Below are positions 38,308 through 46,965 of a stretch of 64,000 bases of DNA, piece after piece. The notes below the pieces were generated by a model. It made no database searches, was not told the DNA's origin, and was given only the letters and a program-made list of their open reading frames with translations. Within the stretch, counting starts at the first letter, position 1. Each line of letters begins with the position of its first letter. Position numbers and translations under genes: made by a program. Source of the DNA: an uncultured Odoribacter sp. (GTDB lineage Bacteria > Bacteroidota > Bacteroidia > Bacteroidales > Marinifilaceae); assembly GCA_910578985.1 (NCBI GenBank), contig CAJTSF010000002.1, positions 124,001 to 188,000 of the forward strand. The letters run 5' to 3'.

Positions 38308-41175
38308 TTATTTGTTTTGATTTCTGTTGCAAATGTATGATTTTTTTAATTCCTCCGCAAGGAATTTACCGGTTTCGGAATCCCGGCATGCCGCCACCTC
38401 TTCAGGTGTACCCTCGGCAATGATGCGTCCCCCCTCTTTTCCCCCTCCGGGCCCCATGTCGATAATGTAGTCCGCCACTTTGACCACATCCAGGTTGTGC
38501 TCGATGACAATCACCGTGTTTCCCCGGTCCACCAACCGCTGCAAGGTCTCCAACAAGAGTTTGATGTCCTCGAAGTGCAGCCCTGTGGTCGGCTCGTCGA
38601 GGATATAGAGCGTCTTGCCGGTGTCCACCTTCATCAACTCGGCAGCCAGCTTCACCCGCTGCGCCTCCCCGCCGCTCAAGGTGGGGGAAGGCTGCCCGAG
38701 CTTGATATAGCCTAAACCGACCTCCTGCAACACCTTCAATTTGTGCAGCAGGGAGGGGATGTTCTCAAAAAATTCCACCGCCTGGTTGATGGTCATATCC
38801 AGCACGTCCCCGATGGATTTTCCCCGGTATCTGACTTCCAGCGTCTCCCGGTTGTAGCGTTTCCCGTTACAAGCGTCACAATGCACATAAACGTCGGGCA
38901 GGAAATTCATCTCGATGGTTTTCATGCCTGCCCCCTTGCACTCCTCGCAACGTCCCCCTGCCATATTGAAAGAAAAGCGTCCCGAACTGTATCCCCGGAT
39001 CTGCGCCTCGGGCAGTTGCTCGAAAATTTTACGGATATCCGCAAATATCTTGGTGTAGGTTCCCGGATTGGAACGGATGGTTCGCCCGATGGGGCTTTGG
39101 TCCACCTCCACCACCTTGTCGATGTGTTCGATTCCCTCCAGACTTCCGTAAGGCAAGGGAGTAGCCACCGAGCCGTAGAATTTCGCCGAAAGAATCGGAT
39201 GCAGGGTGGCGTTAATCAAGGAGGATTTTCCGCTTCCGCTAACGCCTGTGACGCAAAGGAATACGCCCAAGGGAATGCGTACATCCACCTGCCTGAGGTT
39301 GTTGCCCGTGCATCCTTTCAGCGTCAGGAAATGCCCGTTCCCTTCGCGCCGTTTTTCAGGCACCGGTATGCAGAGCGTGTTGTTGAGGTACTGCGCCGTG
39401 AGGCTGTCGCTTTTCAGCACCTCTCGGTAAGGTCCCGCCGCCACGACCTCTCCCCCGTTCCGTCCCGCACGGGGACCGATATCCACGATGTAGTCCGCAT
39501 GCTCCATCATGTCGCGGTCATGTTCCACGACGATGATGGTGTTGCCTTTGTCGCGCAACTGTTGCAGGGAATGAATCAGGCGGCAGTTGTCCCGCTGGTG
39601 CAAGCCGATGCTCGGCTCGTCGAGGATATAAAGCACATTTATCAACTGCGAACCGATTTGCGTAGCCAGCCGGATACGCTGGAACTCACCGCCCGACAAA
39701 GTGAAGGAGGGACGGTCCAGCGCCAGATACTCCAATCCCACGTCCAGCAAGAACTTCAAGCGGGAAGCAATCTCTTTGAGAATCTCCCCCGCAATCTTCC
39801 GCTGCTTGGCATCGAGTTTCGGCTCCATGCCGCACACCCAGTCGTACAGGTCGCTCAACTCCATCCGCGCCAGGTCGGAAATGTTCTTCCCGTCGATGCG
39901 GAAACTCAAGGCTTCCCGGTTCAGGCGTTGCCCGCCGCACACATCGCACCGCACTTCCGAGACGAACTGCCCCGCCCACTTGTTCGCCCGTTTGGAGGTG
40001 GTGTTCTCCTCCTGCATCATGATATACTTGACAATCCCTTCGTAATTGTACAGGGTATTGGAAGAGACGCCCAACTGCTTGTTCTCCAATCGGATTTGCC
40101 CCGGATAACCGTAGAGCACATCCGTAAGCGCCTCCTCGGAAAGTTCCCGGATGGGGGTGTGCAATTCAAACCCGTGCTTTTTCAACACGGTGTCGATTTG
40201 CCAGAAAAAAACGGTATTTTTGAACTTCCCGAGCGGCTCGATGCCCCCCTCATAGACGGAAAGGCTGTCGTCGGGAATGATTTTCTGCATGTCCACGGCA
40301 TGAATGCTGCCCAACCCCTTGCATTTGGGGCATGCTCCGTAGGGCGAGTTGAACGAAAAAGAGGAAGGCACCGGGTCGCGGTAAGAGATTCCCGTATCGG
40401 GACACATCAGGTTGCGGCTGTAATATTTCACCTCATCGCTGTCCATGGGTTTCACCATCATGATGCCTTTCCCGGCTTTCATGGCAGTCGCCACGGATGC
40501 CTTCAGACGATGCAGATCGACATCGTCGATGACCAGTTTATCGACCACGATTTCGATATCGTGGGTTTTATAGCGGTCCACTCCCATCCCGACCTTGATT
40601 TCGGTGAGGGCGCCATCCACGCGGGCAGTGAGGAATCCCTTCTTCAGAAGGCTTTCAAAAAGTTCCTTGTAATGTCCCTTGCGCCCCTTGACTACCGGCG
40701 CCAGCAACAAGATGCGCCGCCCTTGGAAATTTTGCAGAATCAGCTCAATGATTTTCTCGTCGGTGTATTTCACCATCCGGGCGCCGGTCGCATAGGAATA
40801 CGCTTCTCCCGCCCGGGCATAGAGCAAACGCAAATAATCGTAAATCTCCGTGATGGTACCCACCGTCGAACGCGGATTCTTGCTGGTGGTTTTCTGGTCA
40901 AGGGCAATCACCGGGCTGAGACCCGTGATTTTATCCACGTCCGGACGTTCCATCTTTCCCACAAACTGCCGGGCGTAAGACAACAAAGTCTCCATATACC
41001 GCCGCTGTCCCTCGGCATAAATCGTGTCGAATGCCAAGGACGATTTTCCGCTGCCGCTCAAACCGGTAATCACCGTCAAGCTGTTGCGCGGTATAGTCAA
41101 ATCGATATTTTTAAGATTGTGTTCACGGGCGCCGTAAATGGCAATCACCCCGTCTTTTTCCTGTATATCCCTCAT
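38308..41175 (-). CDS. uvrA: excinuclease ABC subunit A
   Basis: UvrA is the damage-sensing ATPase of nucleotide excision repair. The 955-residue product has two ABC modules: Walker A ITGLSGSGKSSLAFDT near residue 35 and VTGVSGSGKSSLINATL near 644, two LSGGE signatures, and the two zinc-finger pairs (CPDTGISYRDP ... ACPKCKGLG and CEECKGAGMKT ... CDACNGKRYN). The start MRDIQEKDGVIAIYGAREHN is typical. A possible -7 box (TATTTTTG, 41206-41199) is upstream. Confidence 0.98.
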   Translation of the reverse strand: MRDIQEKDGVIAIYGAREHNLKNIDLTIPRNSLTVITGLSGSGKSSLAFDTIYAEGQRRYMETLLSYARQFVGKMERPDVDKITGLSPVIALDQKTTSKNPRSTVGTITEIYDYLRLLYARAGEAYSYATGARMVKYTDEKIIELILQNFQGRRILLLAPVVKGRKGHYKELFESLLKKGFLTARVDGALTEIKVGMGVDRYKTHDIEIVVDKLVIDDVDLHRLKASVATAMKAGKGIMMVKPMDSDEVKYYSRNLMCPDTGISYRDPVPSSFSFNSPYGACPKCKGLGSIHAVDMQKIIPDDSLSVYEGGIEPLGKFKNTVFFWQIDTVLKKHGFELHTPIRELSEEALTDVLYGYPGQIRLENKQLGVSSNTLYNYEGIVKYIMMQEENTTSKRANKWAGQFVSEVRCDVCGGQRLNREALSFRIDGKNISDLARMELSDLYDWVCGMEPKLDAKQRKIAGEILKEIASRLKFLLDVGLEYLALDRPSFTLSGGEFQRIRLATQIGSQLINVLYILDEPSIGLHQRDNCRLIHSLQQLRDKGNTIIVVEHDRDMMEHADYIVDIGPRAGRNGGEVVAAGPYREVLKSDSLTAQYLNNTLCIPVPEKRREGNGHFLTLKGCTGNNLRQVDVRIPLGVFLCVTGVSGSGKSSLINATLHPILSAKFYGSVATPLPYGSLEGIEHIDKVVEVDQSPIGRTIRSNPGTYTKIFADIRKIFEQLPEAQIRGYSSGRFSFNMAGGRCEECKGAGMKTIEMNFLPDVYVHCDACNGKRYNRETLEVRYRGKSIGDVLDMTINQAVEFFENIPSLLHKLKVLQEVGLGYIKLGQPSPTLSGGEAQRVKLAAELMKVDTGKTLYILDEPTTGLHFEDIKLLLETLQRLVDRGNTVIVIEHNLDVVKVADYIIDMGPGGGKEGGRIIAEGTPEEVAACRDSETGKFLAEELKKSYICNRNQNK
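38330..38361 (-). promoter_or_regulatory. near-consensus promoter of guaA inside uvrA end
   Basis: Reading left, CTTG (38361-38358), 20 bases, then TACATTTG (38337-38330). The -33 element has one mismatch to TTTG. It is 24 bases before the guaA ATG. Confidence 0.5.
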
Positions 41176-41231
41176 ATTTTGCCTTCTAAATCAAAAGGCA
41201 AAAATAGAAAGAAATAGACAAAAAGAAAAAA

Positions 41232-41558
41232 TTATTCCAAATCAAACACACACAACCACACGCACACCGGGTCAAGGCTGCTCTTCTCGATGCGGTGCCT
41301 GCAATTTTTATGGATAATCAGATAATCCCCCGCCTTCATATCAACCATACGGTCTTCAAACTCCAGCGTCGCTTCCCCTTGGAGAAGCATGATGAATTCG
41401 TCGTTTTCCTGGTCGTACCAGAAGCCTTTCGGCGAAGAGTAGCCTGCTACCGCAATCCGTTCGATGCGGCAATTGGCTGATTTGCCTAAAACGTTAAACA
41501 CCTCTTCCTCCCCAACATGCTCAATATCTGCAAATATATTTTTCAATTCCATATCCAT
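41232..41558 (-). CDS. small cupin-domain protein
   Basis: The 108-residue product is a single-domain cupin (PF07883-like): FWYDQENDEFIMLLQGEATL forms the first cupin motif with E/D ligands, and MKAGDYLIIHKNCRHRIEKS the second with the final His. Such proteins are often metal-binding isomerases or regulators; role unknown. The ATG at 41558 (or 41552) is set by the strong promoter, whose -7 box at 41579-41572 would overlap the region before any earlier start. Confidence 0.85.
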   Translation of the reverse strand: MDMELKNIFADIEHVGEEEVFNVLGKSANCRIERIAVAGYSSPKGFWYDQENDEFIMLLQGEATLEFEDRMVDMKAGDYLIIHKNCRHRIEKSSLDPVCVWLCVFDLE

Positions 41559-41571
41559 ATCTTTAGAGCGG

Positions 41572-41603
41572 CAAAGATAAAACAACTATTTCAAGCCGTC
41601 AAA
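41572..41603 (-). promoter_or_regulatory. consensus promoter of the cupin gene
   Basis: Reading left, TTTG (41603-41600), 20 bases, then TATCTTTG (41579-41572): a full match to TTTG-N19-21-TAnnTTTG. Only about 13 bases lie between the -7 box and the ATG at 41558, so the leader is very short. Confidence 0.82.
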
Positions 41604-41620
41604 ATTTTTCCGTATAATCA

Positions 41621-42238
41621 TCAGCTATTTATTTCCTCTCCCTTCAGATGCGGAAGCCCCAATTGGTATTTCACCGCCAGAATCCGCACCAGAATGACGG
41701 AAATAGCACCGATAATCTGCGTCAGCGTCGAAGCCACCCCCATATAGTCGCAAAAATAGTAGCACACGCCACCGATGACGCATGCCAAGGCATAAATCTC
41801 CTTCCGGAAAATCAGCGGCTCCTCGTTAATCAACGTGTCGCGCATCACACCGCCCGCCGCTCCGGTAATCGTTCCCATAATCAGCCCGACCCAAATCGGA
41901 TAGCCGTGCGCAATGCTTTTTTCGATGCCGACAATGGCAAAAAGCCCCAAACCGATGGCATCGAAGATAAAGAACGTGTTGTTCAAATGAATCACATACC
42001 TCCCGAACACAATCACAAACAGCAAGGCAATCGCCGTCACGATGAGATACGAGGGCTGCAACATCCAGAAAGGGGTCACGCCCAACAGCACGTCGCGAAT
42101 CGTTCCCCCTCCGACCGCCGTCACAAACCCCACGACATAGGCGCCGAACCAGTCGAATTTTTTAGCGGATGCCAGACGGATACCGCTGATGGCAAAAGCA
42201 AATGTTCCGATGTAATCGATGATGGTCAGAAAATTCAT
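41621..42238 (-). CDS. TRIC/UPF0126-family membrane protein (YicG-like)
   Basis: The 205-residue product has about seven membrane helices in two repeated halves, with the family marks VTAVGGGTIRDVLLG (residues about 39-53) and TGAAGGVMRDTLINEEP (about 125-141). Bacterial members have been shown structurally to be trimeric intracellular cation (TRIC) channels, while older annotation is UPF0126. The substrate ion is inferred from the family. A TACTTTTG box (42267-42260) is 22 bases upstream. Confidence 0.9.
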   Translation of the reverse strand: MNFLTIIDYIGTFAFAISGIRLASAKKFDWFGAYVVGFVTAVGGGTIRDVLLGVTPFWMLQPSYLIVTAIALLFVIVFGRYVIHLNNTFFIFDAIGLGLFAIVGIEKSIAHGYPIWVGLIMGTITGAAGGVMRDTLINEEPLIFRKEIYALACVIGGVCYYFCDYMGVASTLTQIIGAISVILVRILAVKYQLGLPHLKGEEINS

Positions 42239-42259
42239 GCTATTTTATTTTTCGGGGTG

Positions 42260-42267
42260 CAAAAGTA
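42260..42267 (-). promoter_or_regulatory. -7 box of the TRIC gene
   Basis: Reading left, TACTTTTG; no proper -33 element. Divergent from the mutS-like -7 box at 42301. Confidence 0.45.
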
Positions 42268-42300
42268 GTTGTTTTTTCCAAACTCATGACTTTTCTTTTG

Positions 42301-42308
42301 TACTTTTG
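42301..42308 (+). promoter_or_regulatory. -7 box of the MutS-like gene
   Basis: TACTTTTG, 20 bases before the ATG at 42328. No TTTG 19-21 bases upstream. Confidence 0.45.
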
Positions 42309-42327
42309 TTGTGAAATCCTCTGAAAT

Positions 42328-44112
42328 ATGGAACAGCAGTTATTCTATACCGAACAGATCAGACAGCAGCAACTCCTCCTCCGCCGCATCAAAAACTACC
42401 GCAATACCGTCACCCTGCTCAAACTGCTCGCTTTTGCTTCCCTTATCGTGGAAAGCTATCGGTTCATCGAGCACGAGTCGCTGCATATCCTGTTTCCCGT
42501 CCTCTCCGTCGCCGCCTTCATCGCCCTCTCCCAACTCGACTCACGCATCGTGCGCCGCCGACAATATACGGAAAAACTGCTCAGCCTCAACGAAGGGGAA
42601 ATAGCCGCCCGGAAAGGCGACTTTTCATCGTTTCCCACGGGGGAAGAATTTATCGATTCCACGCATCCCTACTCCGCCGACCTCGACCTGTTCGGCGAAG
42701 ATTCCCTGTTCCGGCAACTGAACCGCACGGCAACCGCTGAAGGCAGGCTATGCCTGGCACAATGGATGCAACACCCCTGCACCGACCGGAAGACCTTGCA
42801 GGAACGCCAGGAAGCCGTCGCCGAACTGGCAGGCATGCCCGAATGGTGCCTGCAATTCCGGGCGCACAGCACCACCGATACCCCATCCGGCACGGACAAC
42901 GAGACTCGCCGGGAATGGCAGAACGCCTCTCCCATTATCCGGCATCCGCGTGCCACCCGGCTGTTTCTCTACCTCATGAATGCCCTCACGCTCGCCTGCT
43001 GGGGCATCGTTATCGGCGGATGGCTTCCCTTCTCATTTGCTTTAGGTTTGTCGTCCGTTCAACTGTTGCTCGTTTCCTGCTATGTGGGCAAAATAAACAG
43101 CTGCCACCGACGCCTCGACCGCCTTATCCGGAACCTCAGCCGATACCTCCCCGCCATACGCCTCATCGACCGGCGGACATTCCAATCCGCCGCCTTGCAA
43201 AACATCCGCCGCGAACTGTTCAACCCCGACCGGAACGCCTTGCAGGCATTCACCCGCTTGAGCAAAATACAGGAACGCCTCGACCAACGGGCAAACGTCC
43301 TTCTCGCTTTTCTGCTCGACGGACTTTACATGAAAGATATGCACACCCTCTTCCTCCTCGAACAATGGCAACAGGAGTATGCTGGCCATCTTGACCGTTG
43401 GATAGGAAAAATCAGCGAAACGGACGCCTTGGTCAGCCTGGCAACTTATCATTTCAACCACCCCGGTTACACCTTCCCTGTCATCGACGACACTGTCATT
43501 TTGGACGCCCGCGAGGCAGGACATCCCCTCATCCACGGGAAAACATGCGTGACCAATGACTTCCGCATCGGCAAAGAACGCCAACTCCATATCATCACCG
43601 GCGCCAACATGGCAGGGAAAAGCACTTTCCTGCGCACTATCGGCATCAATCTGGTACTCGCCCAAATGGGCTCCGTCGTCCGCAGCAGTCGCTTCGCCTT
43701 CCGTCCCACCGCCCTATTTACCAGTATGCGGACCACCGATAACCTCGCCAAAGAGACCTCTTATTTCCACGCTGAACTAATCCGCCTCCGGCAACTGGTC
43801 CGCACGGCAAACGAAAACACCGATCTTTTTATCATCCTCGACGAAATGCTCAAAGGCACGAACTCCACCGATAAACTCAAAGGCTCTTTCGCTTTCCTCC
43901 TCCGCCTCTCCGATCTCCCCGTCTCCGGGCTTGTCGCCACCCACGACCTTGCCCTCAGCGAACTCCATGAACAGTTCCCCGGGCGTTTTATCAATGCCTG
44001 CTTCGAAATCACGCACTGCGGCACCCAAATCAACTATGATTACAAACTGCGTTCCGGAGTGGCAAATACCATGAACGCCACCCTTCTCATGCAACAAATG
44101 GGGCTCATCTGA
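42328..44112 (+). CDS. membrane-anchored MutS-like ATPase
   Basis: The 594-residue product has the MutS core (levers/clamp then ATPase) but no mismatch-recognition domain. Two predicted membrane helix pairs are seen: LLKLLAFASLIVESYRFIEH with LHILFPVLSVAAFIAL (residues about 30-70), and LMNALTLACWGIVIGGWLPF with FALGLSSVQLLLVSCYVG (about 215-250). The ATPase has Walker A TGANMAGKSTFLRT near 424, Walker B LFIILDEMLKGTNS near 500 and a Q/D-loop region THDLALSELHE. Similar proteins are annotated MutS-related in Bacteroidota; a role in mismatch repair is not expected. Its last 8 bases overlap the convergent pabA gene. Confidence 0.88.
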   Translation: MEQQLFYTEQIRQQQLLLRRIKNYRNTVTLLKLLAFASLIVESYRFIEHESLHILFPVLSVAAFIALSQLDSRIVRRRQYTEKLLSLNEGEIAARKGDFSSFPTGEEFIDSTHPYSADLDLFGEDSLFRQLNRTATAEGRLCLAQWMQHPCTDRKTLQERQEAVAELAGMPEWCLQFRAHSTTDTPSGTDNETRREWQNASPIIRHPRATRLFLYLMNALTLACWGIVIGGWLPFSFALGLSSVQLLLVSCYVGKINSCHRRLDRLIRNLSRYLPAIRLIDRRTFQSAALQNIRRELFNPDRNALQAFTRLSKIQERLDQRANVLLAFLLDGLYMKDMHTLFLLEQWQQEYAGHLDRWIGKISETDALVSLATYHFNHPGYTFPVIDDTVILDAREAGHPLIHGKTCVTNDFRIGKERQLHIITGANMAGKSTFLRTIGINLVLAQMGSVVRSSRFAFRPTALFTSMRTTDNLAKETSYFHAELIRLRQLVRTANENTDLFIILDEMLKGTNSTDKLKGSFAFLLRLSDLPVSGLVATHDLALSELHEQFPGRFINACFEITHCGTQINYDYKLRSGVANTMNATLLMQQMGLI

Positions 44113-44695
44113 CCTCCGGCACCATCCGCAACCAATTCGCCAAGAGCCTTGCCCCGCCCTCCGAGATGCACGACTCCGGATGGAACTGCACACCGCATAT
44201 CGGAAGTTCCCGATGGTACAACGACATCACATGCCCCTCCTCATCCACCGTCCCCACTTTCAACTCCGCCGGCAGGCTCCTTTCGTCCACCACCCACGAA
44301 TGATACCTCCCTATCGCCATTCCCTCCGGCACTCCCGCAAACAGCGGGTCATCGCCACCCACACGCCGCAACACGCTCCGGTGTCCGTGCAACGGTGCCT
44401 CCAAACGCTTCAACCGCCCCCCGAATGCCTCCGCAATCGCCTGTAGTCCCAAACAGACACCCAGCACCGCATGCGTCCCCCGGCACCTCTCCACCACCCG
44501 CAACAAATCCCCCGCCTCCTCCGGCACTCCCGGTCCCGGCGACAGCAATACCCCGCCGAAATCTCCCAACCGCCCGAAATCCACCGCATCATTACGCACC
44601 ACCTCGAACGCCGGCGCCTCCTCCGCTTCCCGCAGCAATTGCACCAAGTTGTACACAAAAGAATCGTAATTGTCGATGACCAATATCTTTTTCAT
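44105..44695 (-). CDS. pabA: aminodeoxychorismate/anthranilate synthase glutaminase component
   Basis: The 196-residue class-I glutamine amidotransferase supplies ammonia to its PabB partner for p-aminobenzoate. The triad is Cys81 in GVCLGLQAI, His172 and Glu174 in VQFHPESCI, and the start MKKILVIDNYDSFVYNLVQL is classic. It lies divergently next to pabB and pabC, so it is assigned to folate rather than tryptophan synthesis. The ATG at 44695 is only six bases from the -7-like box at 44708-44701, so the transcript may be nearly leaderless. Confidence 0.9.
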   Translation of the reverse strand: MKKILVIDNYDSFVYNLVQLLREAEEAPAFEVVRNDAVDFGRLGDFGGVLLSPGPGVPEEAGDLLRVVERCRGTHAVLGVCLGLQAIAEAFGGRLKRLEAPLHGHRSVLRRVGGDDPLFAGVPEGMAIGRYHSWVVDERSLPAELKVGTVDEEGHVMSLYHRELPICGVQFHPESCISEGGARLLANWLRMVPEVR

Positions 44696-44700
44696 GGGAG

Positions 44701-44708
44701 CAAAAATA
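44701..44708 (-). promoter_or_regulatory. -7-like box abutting the pabA start
   Basis: Reading left, TATTTTTG, whose 3' base is six bases from the pabA ATG. A TTTA lies 22 bases upstream, one mismatch and one base off the usual spacing. Confidence 0.4.
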
Positions 44709-44740
44709 TAAATAATCTCCCGATTCTGTTTAAAACGTAT

Positions 44741-44771
44741 TTTGAGTGTTACAGATTTTCGCTTATTTTTG
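44741..44771 (+). promoter_or_regulatory. consensus promoter of the DUF4840-pabB-pabC operon
   Basis: TTTG (44741-44744), 19 bases, then TATTTTTG (44764-44771): a full match to the Bacteroidota promoter. It is 28 bases before the lipoprotein ATG at 44799 and divergent from pabA. Confidence 0.82.
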
Positions 44772-44798
44772 CGGAACAAATCATTACTTAAACCATTC

Positions 44799-45356
44799 AT
44801 GAAGAAAACCATATTCCTATTGACAATCCTCTGCGCCGCAGCATTATGGGCGTGCAACGATGACGAACCCAAGTTCTCAACGGCGGAAATCCGGGAAGCC
44901 CTGTCCGACCTGAAAGGCACTTACCGCGGGGAGGTAAAGGTATCCTATTACCAAGGAGCCGCCATTGCGACCATCCCGGACGCAACAGCCGTTTCGGACG
45001 ATTCCCTGACTTTCACCTTGCCGCTGGCGCCACTCGCCGACCAAATCGAGGATGAAATCATCAGCGAATATCTGCGCAAGACGGGAAAAATCACCGTAAA
45101 AGCCGGATATGAATTTCTTCAAATGGACAACGGCACGCTACACTTTGTACTCCATCCCCGGGACATCCTCTTTCCCGGAGGATATGGCGCCTCTCCGGGC
45201 ATCACATTCGTCTTCTCGCAAATCTACGGCGGAAGTGCGGAACCCCACCATCGAGCCATGATGTTCAATATGTCAGTCATTCAAATACTGGCAAACGCAA
45301 AAAAGTACGAGGATTTCAAACCTCTCGTTTATCATTTCGAAGGCAAAGATGAATGA
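44799..45356 (+). CDS. DUF4840-like lipoprotein
   Basis: The 185-residue product has a lipoprotein signal ending AAALWAC (Cys19) and a mature domain with LSDLKGTYRGEVKVSYYQG and DSLTFTLPLAPLADQI, resembling DUF4840 (calycin-like) lipoproteins of Bacteroidales. Ligand or partner is unknown. It is the first gene of an operon with pabB; its last codons overlap the pabB ATG (ATGAATGA), coupling an envelope protein of unknown role to folate synthesis. Confidence 0.82.
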   Translation: MKKTIFLLTILCAAALWACNDDEPKFSTAEIREALSDLKGTYRGEVKVSYYQGAAIATIPDATAVSDDSLTFTLPLAPLADQIEDEIISEYLRKTGKITVKAGYEFLQMDNGTLHFVLHPRDILFPGGYGASPGITFVFSQIYGGSAEPHHRAMMFNMSVIQILANAKKYEDFKPLVYHFEGKDE

Positions 45357-46323
45357 TGCGGAAACCGTACGCCGGGAAATGAACCGGTGCGGGGCGGCAC
45401 GCCGCCCGTTCCTGTTCGGGGTGGACTTTGAACTCCACCGGGGCTTTTTCGTCGAAGAGCCGCTCCGCGACAAGCGGCTGCTGTTCGCCGTGGGCAACGT
45501 GACAAATGCCGAAACGGCAGTTGCCGATACCTGCCCGCCACCGGAATTACACATCCTGCATTCGGATGCAGAGGAATATGCACGGAAATTCCGCAGGGTG
45601 CGCGAAGGACTGCTCCGCGGGGACAGTTTCCTGCTGAACCTGACGGAACGGACACCCATCGCCACGAACCTGACGCCGGAACAAATTTTCCGTTACAGCC
45701 GGGCAAAATACAAATTGCTTTTCCCCGGACGCTTCGTCTGCTTCTCGCCGGAGAGTTTCGTACGCATACAGGGCAATAAAATCGCCTCCTACCCCATGAA
45801 AGGCACTATCGACGCCAAGCTGCCGGATGCGGAACGAACGCTCATGGAGAGCTACAAGGAGCTATGCGAGCACTACACCATCACCGACCTCATCCGCAAT
45901 GACTTGAACATGGTGGCAGAAGAAGTTCGCGTCCGCCGATTCCGCTATGTAGAATCTATCCGCACCTTGCGCGGAGAAATCCTGCAGACCAGTTCCGAGA
46001 TTACGGGCACCCTCTCCCCATCATGGCACGCAAATATAGGCGACCTCCTTTTCCGGCTCCTCCCCGCCGGTTCCATATCGGGCGCCCCGAAACCCTCCAC
46101 GCTACGCATCATCCGGGAGGCGGAAGGAATTGCGCGCGGATATTACACGGGGGTATTCGGCTACTTCGACGGCTCCACGCTCGACAGTGCCGTGATGATA
46201 CGTTTTATCGAAGAGGCAGAAGGCCAATTCTACTTCCGCAGCGGAGGCGGCATTACCATAAACAGCGATGAAGCGGAAGAATATCGCGAAGTGCTTGAAA
46301 AGATATACCTTTCCATTCCTTAA
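45349..46323 (+). CDS. pabB: aminodeoxychorismate synthase component I
   Basis: PabB converts chorismate to aminodeoxychorismate with ammonia from PabA. The 324-residue product is the short form with only the chorismate-binding domain: YPMKGTIDAKLPDAERTL near residue 143, ITDLIRNDLNMVAEEVRV near 180 and PAGSISGAPKPSTLRIIREA near 243, with FRSGGGITINSDEAEEY at the end. The ATG overlaps the previous gene, and pabC follows after 10 bases. Confidence 0.93.
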   Translation: MNDAETVRREMNRCGAARRPFLFGVDFELHRGFFVEEPLRDKRLLFAVGNVTNAETAVADTCPPPELHILHSDAEEYARKFRRVREGLLRGDSFLLNLTERTPIATNLTPEQIFRYSRAKYKLLFPGRFVCFSPESFVRIQGNKIASYPMKGTIDAKLPDAERTLMESYKELCEHYTITDLIRNDLNMVAEEVRVRRFRYVESIRTLRGEILQTSSEITGTLSPSWHANIGDLLFRLLPAGSISGAPKPSTLRIIREAEGIARGYYTGVFGYFDGSTLDSAVMIRFIEEAEGQFYFRSGGGITINSDEAEEYREVLEKIYLSIP

Positions 46324-46333
46324 ACAGAACACC

Positions 46334-46960
46334 ATGCAACCGAATTCGGAAACCTCCCCTGCCCCGCTTTTCATCGAAACGTTGAAAATCGCAGACGGGC
46401 GCTTCGTCGATTCCGCACCCCATAGGGAAAGGATAAAAAACACGCTGGAGGAGACAAGCATCCGCCTCCCGAACCTTCCCGCATTCCGGGACGAGGATAT
46501 CCCTGCCGACCTACGCCGAGGAATCGTGAAATGCCGTTGCACGTATGGCGATGCCTTGTGCCACATCGAATATGAACGATATGTTCCCCGTCCCGTACAC
46601 TCCCTGAAATTAGTAGAAAACAACTATATCGATTATCATCTCAAATATGCGGACCGCACCCCGTTGCTGCAATTGCTCGAACTCCGCGGAGCATGCGATG
46701 ACGTACTGATTGTACGCCACGGAGAAATCACGGACACCTCCTACTCCAACATCCTCCTCTTCGACGGCACGCGCTACGTCACTCCCCGCGCCTCCCTGCT
46801 CAACGGGACGAAACGCCGCCGCCTGCTGGAAGAGGGACGCATAGAAGAAGCGGCAATACATCCCTCGGACCTCCCCCATTTCCAAACGTTGCATCTGATT
46901 AACGCCATGCTGGACATCGAGGACAACATCTCGCTGCCCGTCTCCCGTATCCTGCTGTAA
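46334..46960 (+). CDS. pabC: aminodeoxychorismate lyase-like class IV aminotransferase
   Basis: The 208-residue product is a PLP-dependent class IV enzyme, expected to release pyruvate from aminodeoxychorismate to give p-aminobenzoate. It is short for the class (about 250-280 in others). The PLP lysine should be in YHLKYADRTPLLQLL (residue about 103), and the conserved ITDTSYSNILLFDGTRYVTP and LLNGTKRRRLL follow. Position directly after pabB supports the folate role. I start at ATG 46334; the upstream in-frame ATG (46268) is inside pabB. Confidence 0.87.
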   Translation: MQPNSETSPAPLFIETLKIADGRFVDSAPHRERIKNTLEETSIRLPNLPAFRDEDIPADLRRGIVKCRCTYGDALCHIEYERYVPRPVHSLKLVENNYIDYHLKYADRTPLLQLLELRGACDDVLIVRHGEITDTSYSNILLFDGTRYVTPRASLLNGTKRRRLLEEGRIEEAAIHPSDLPHFQTLHLINAMLDIEDNISLPVSRILL

Positions 46961-46965
46961 ACAGA

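Noticed and set aside
38743..41217. An 824-codon open frame opposite uvrA
   Set aside because: uvrA is unmistakable on the other strand. The antisense product has no recognisable motif.
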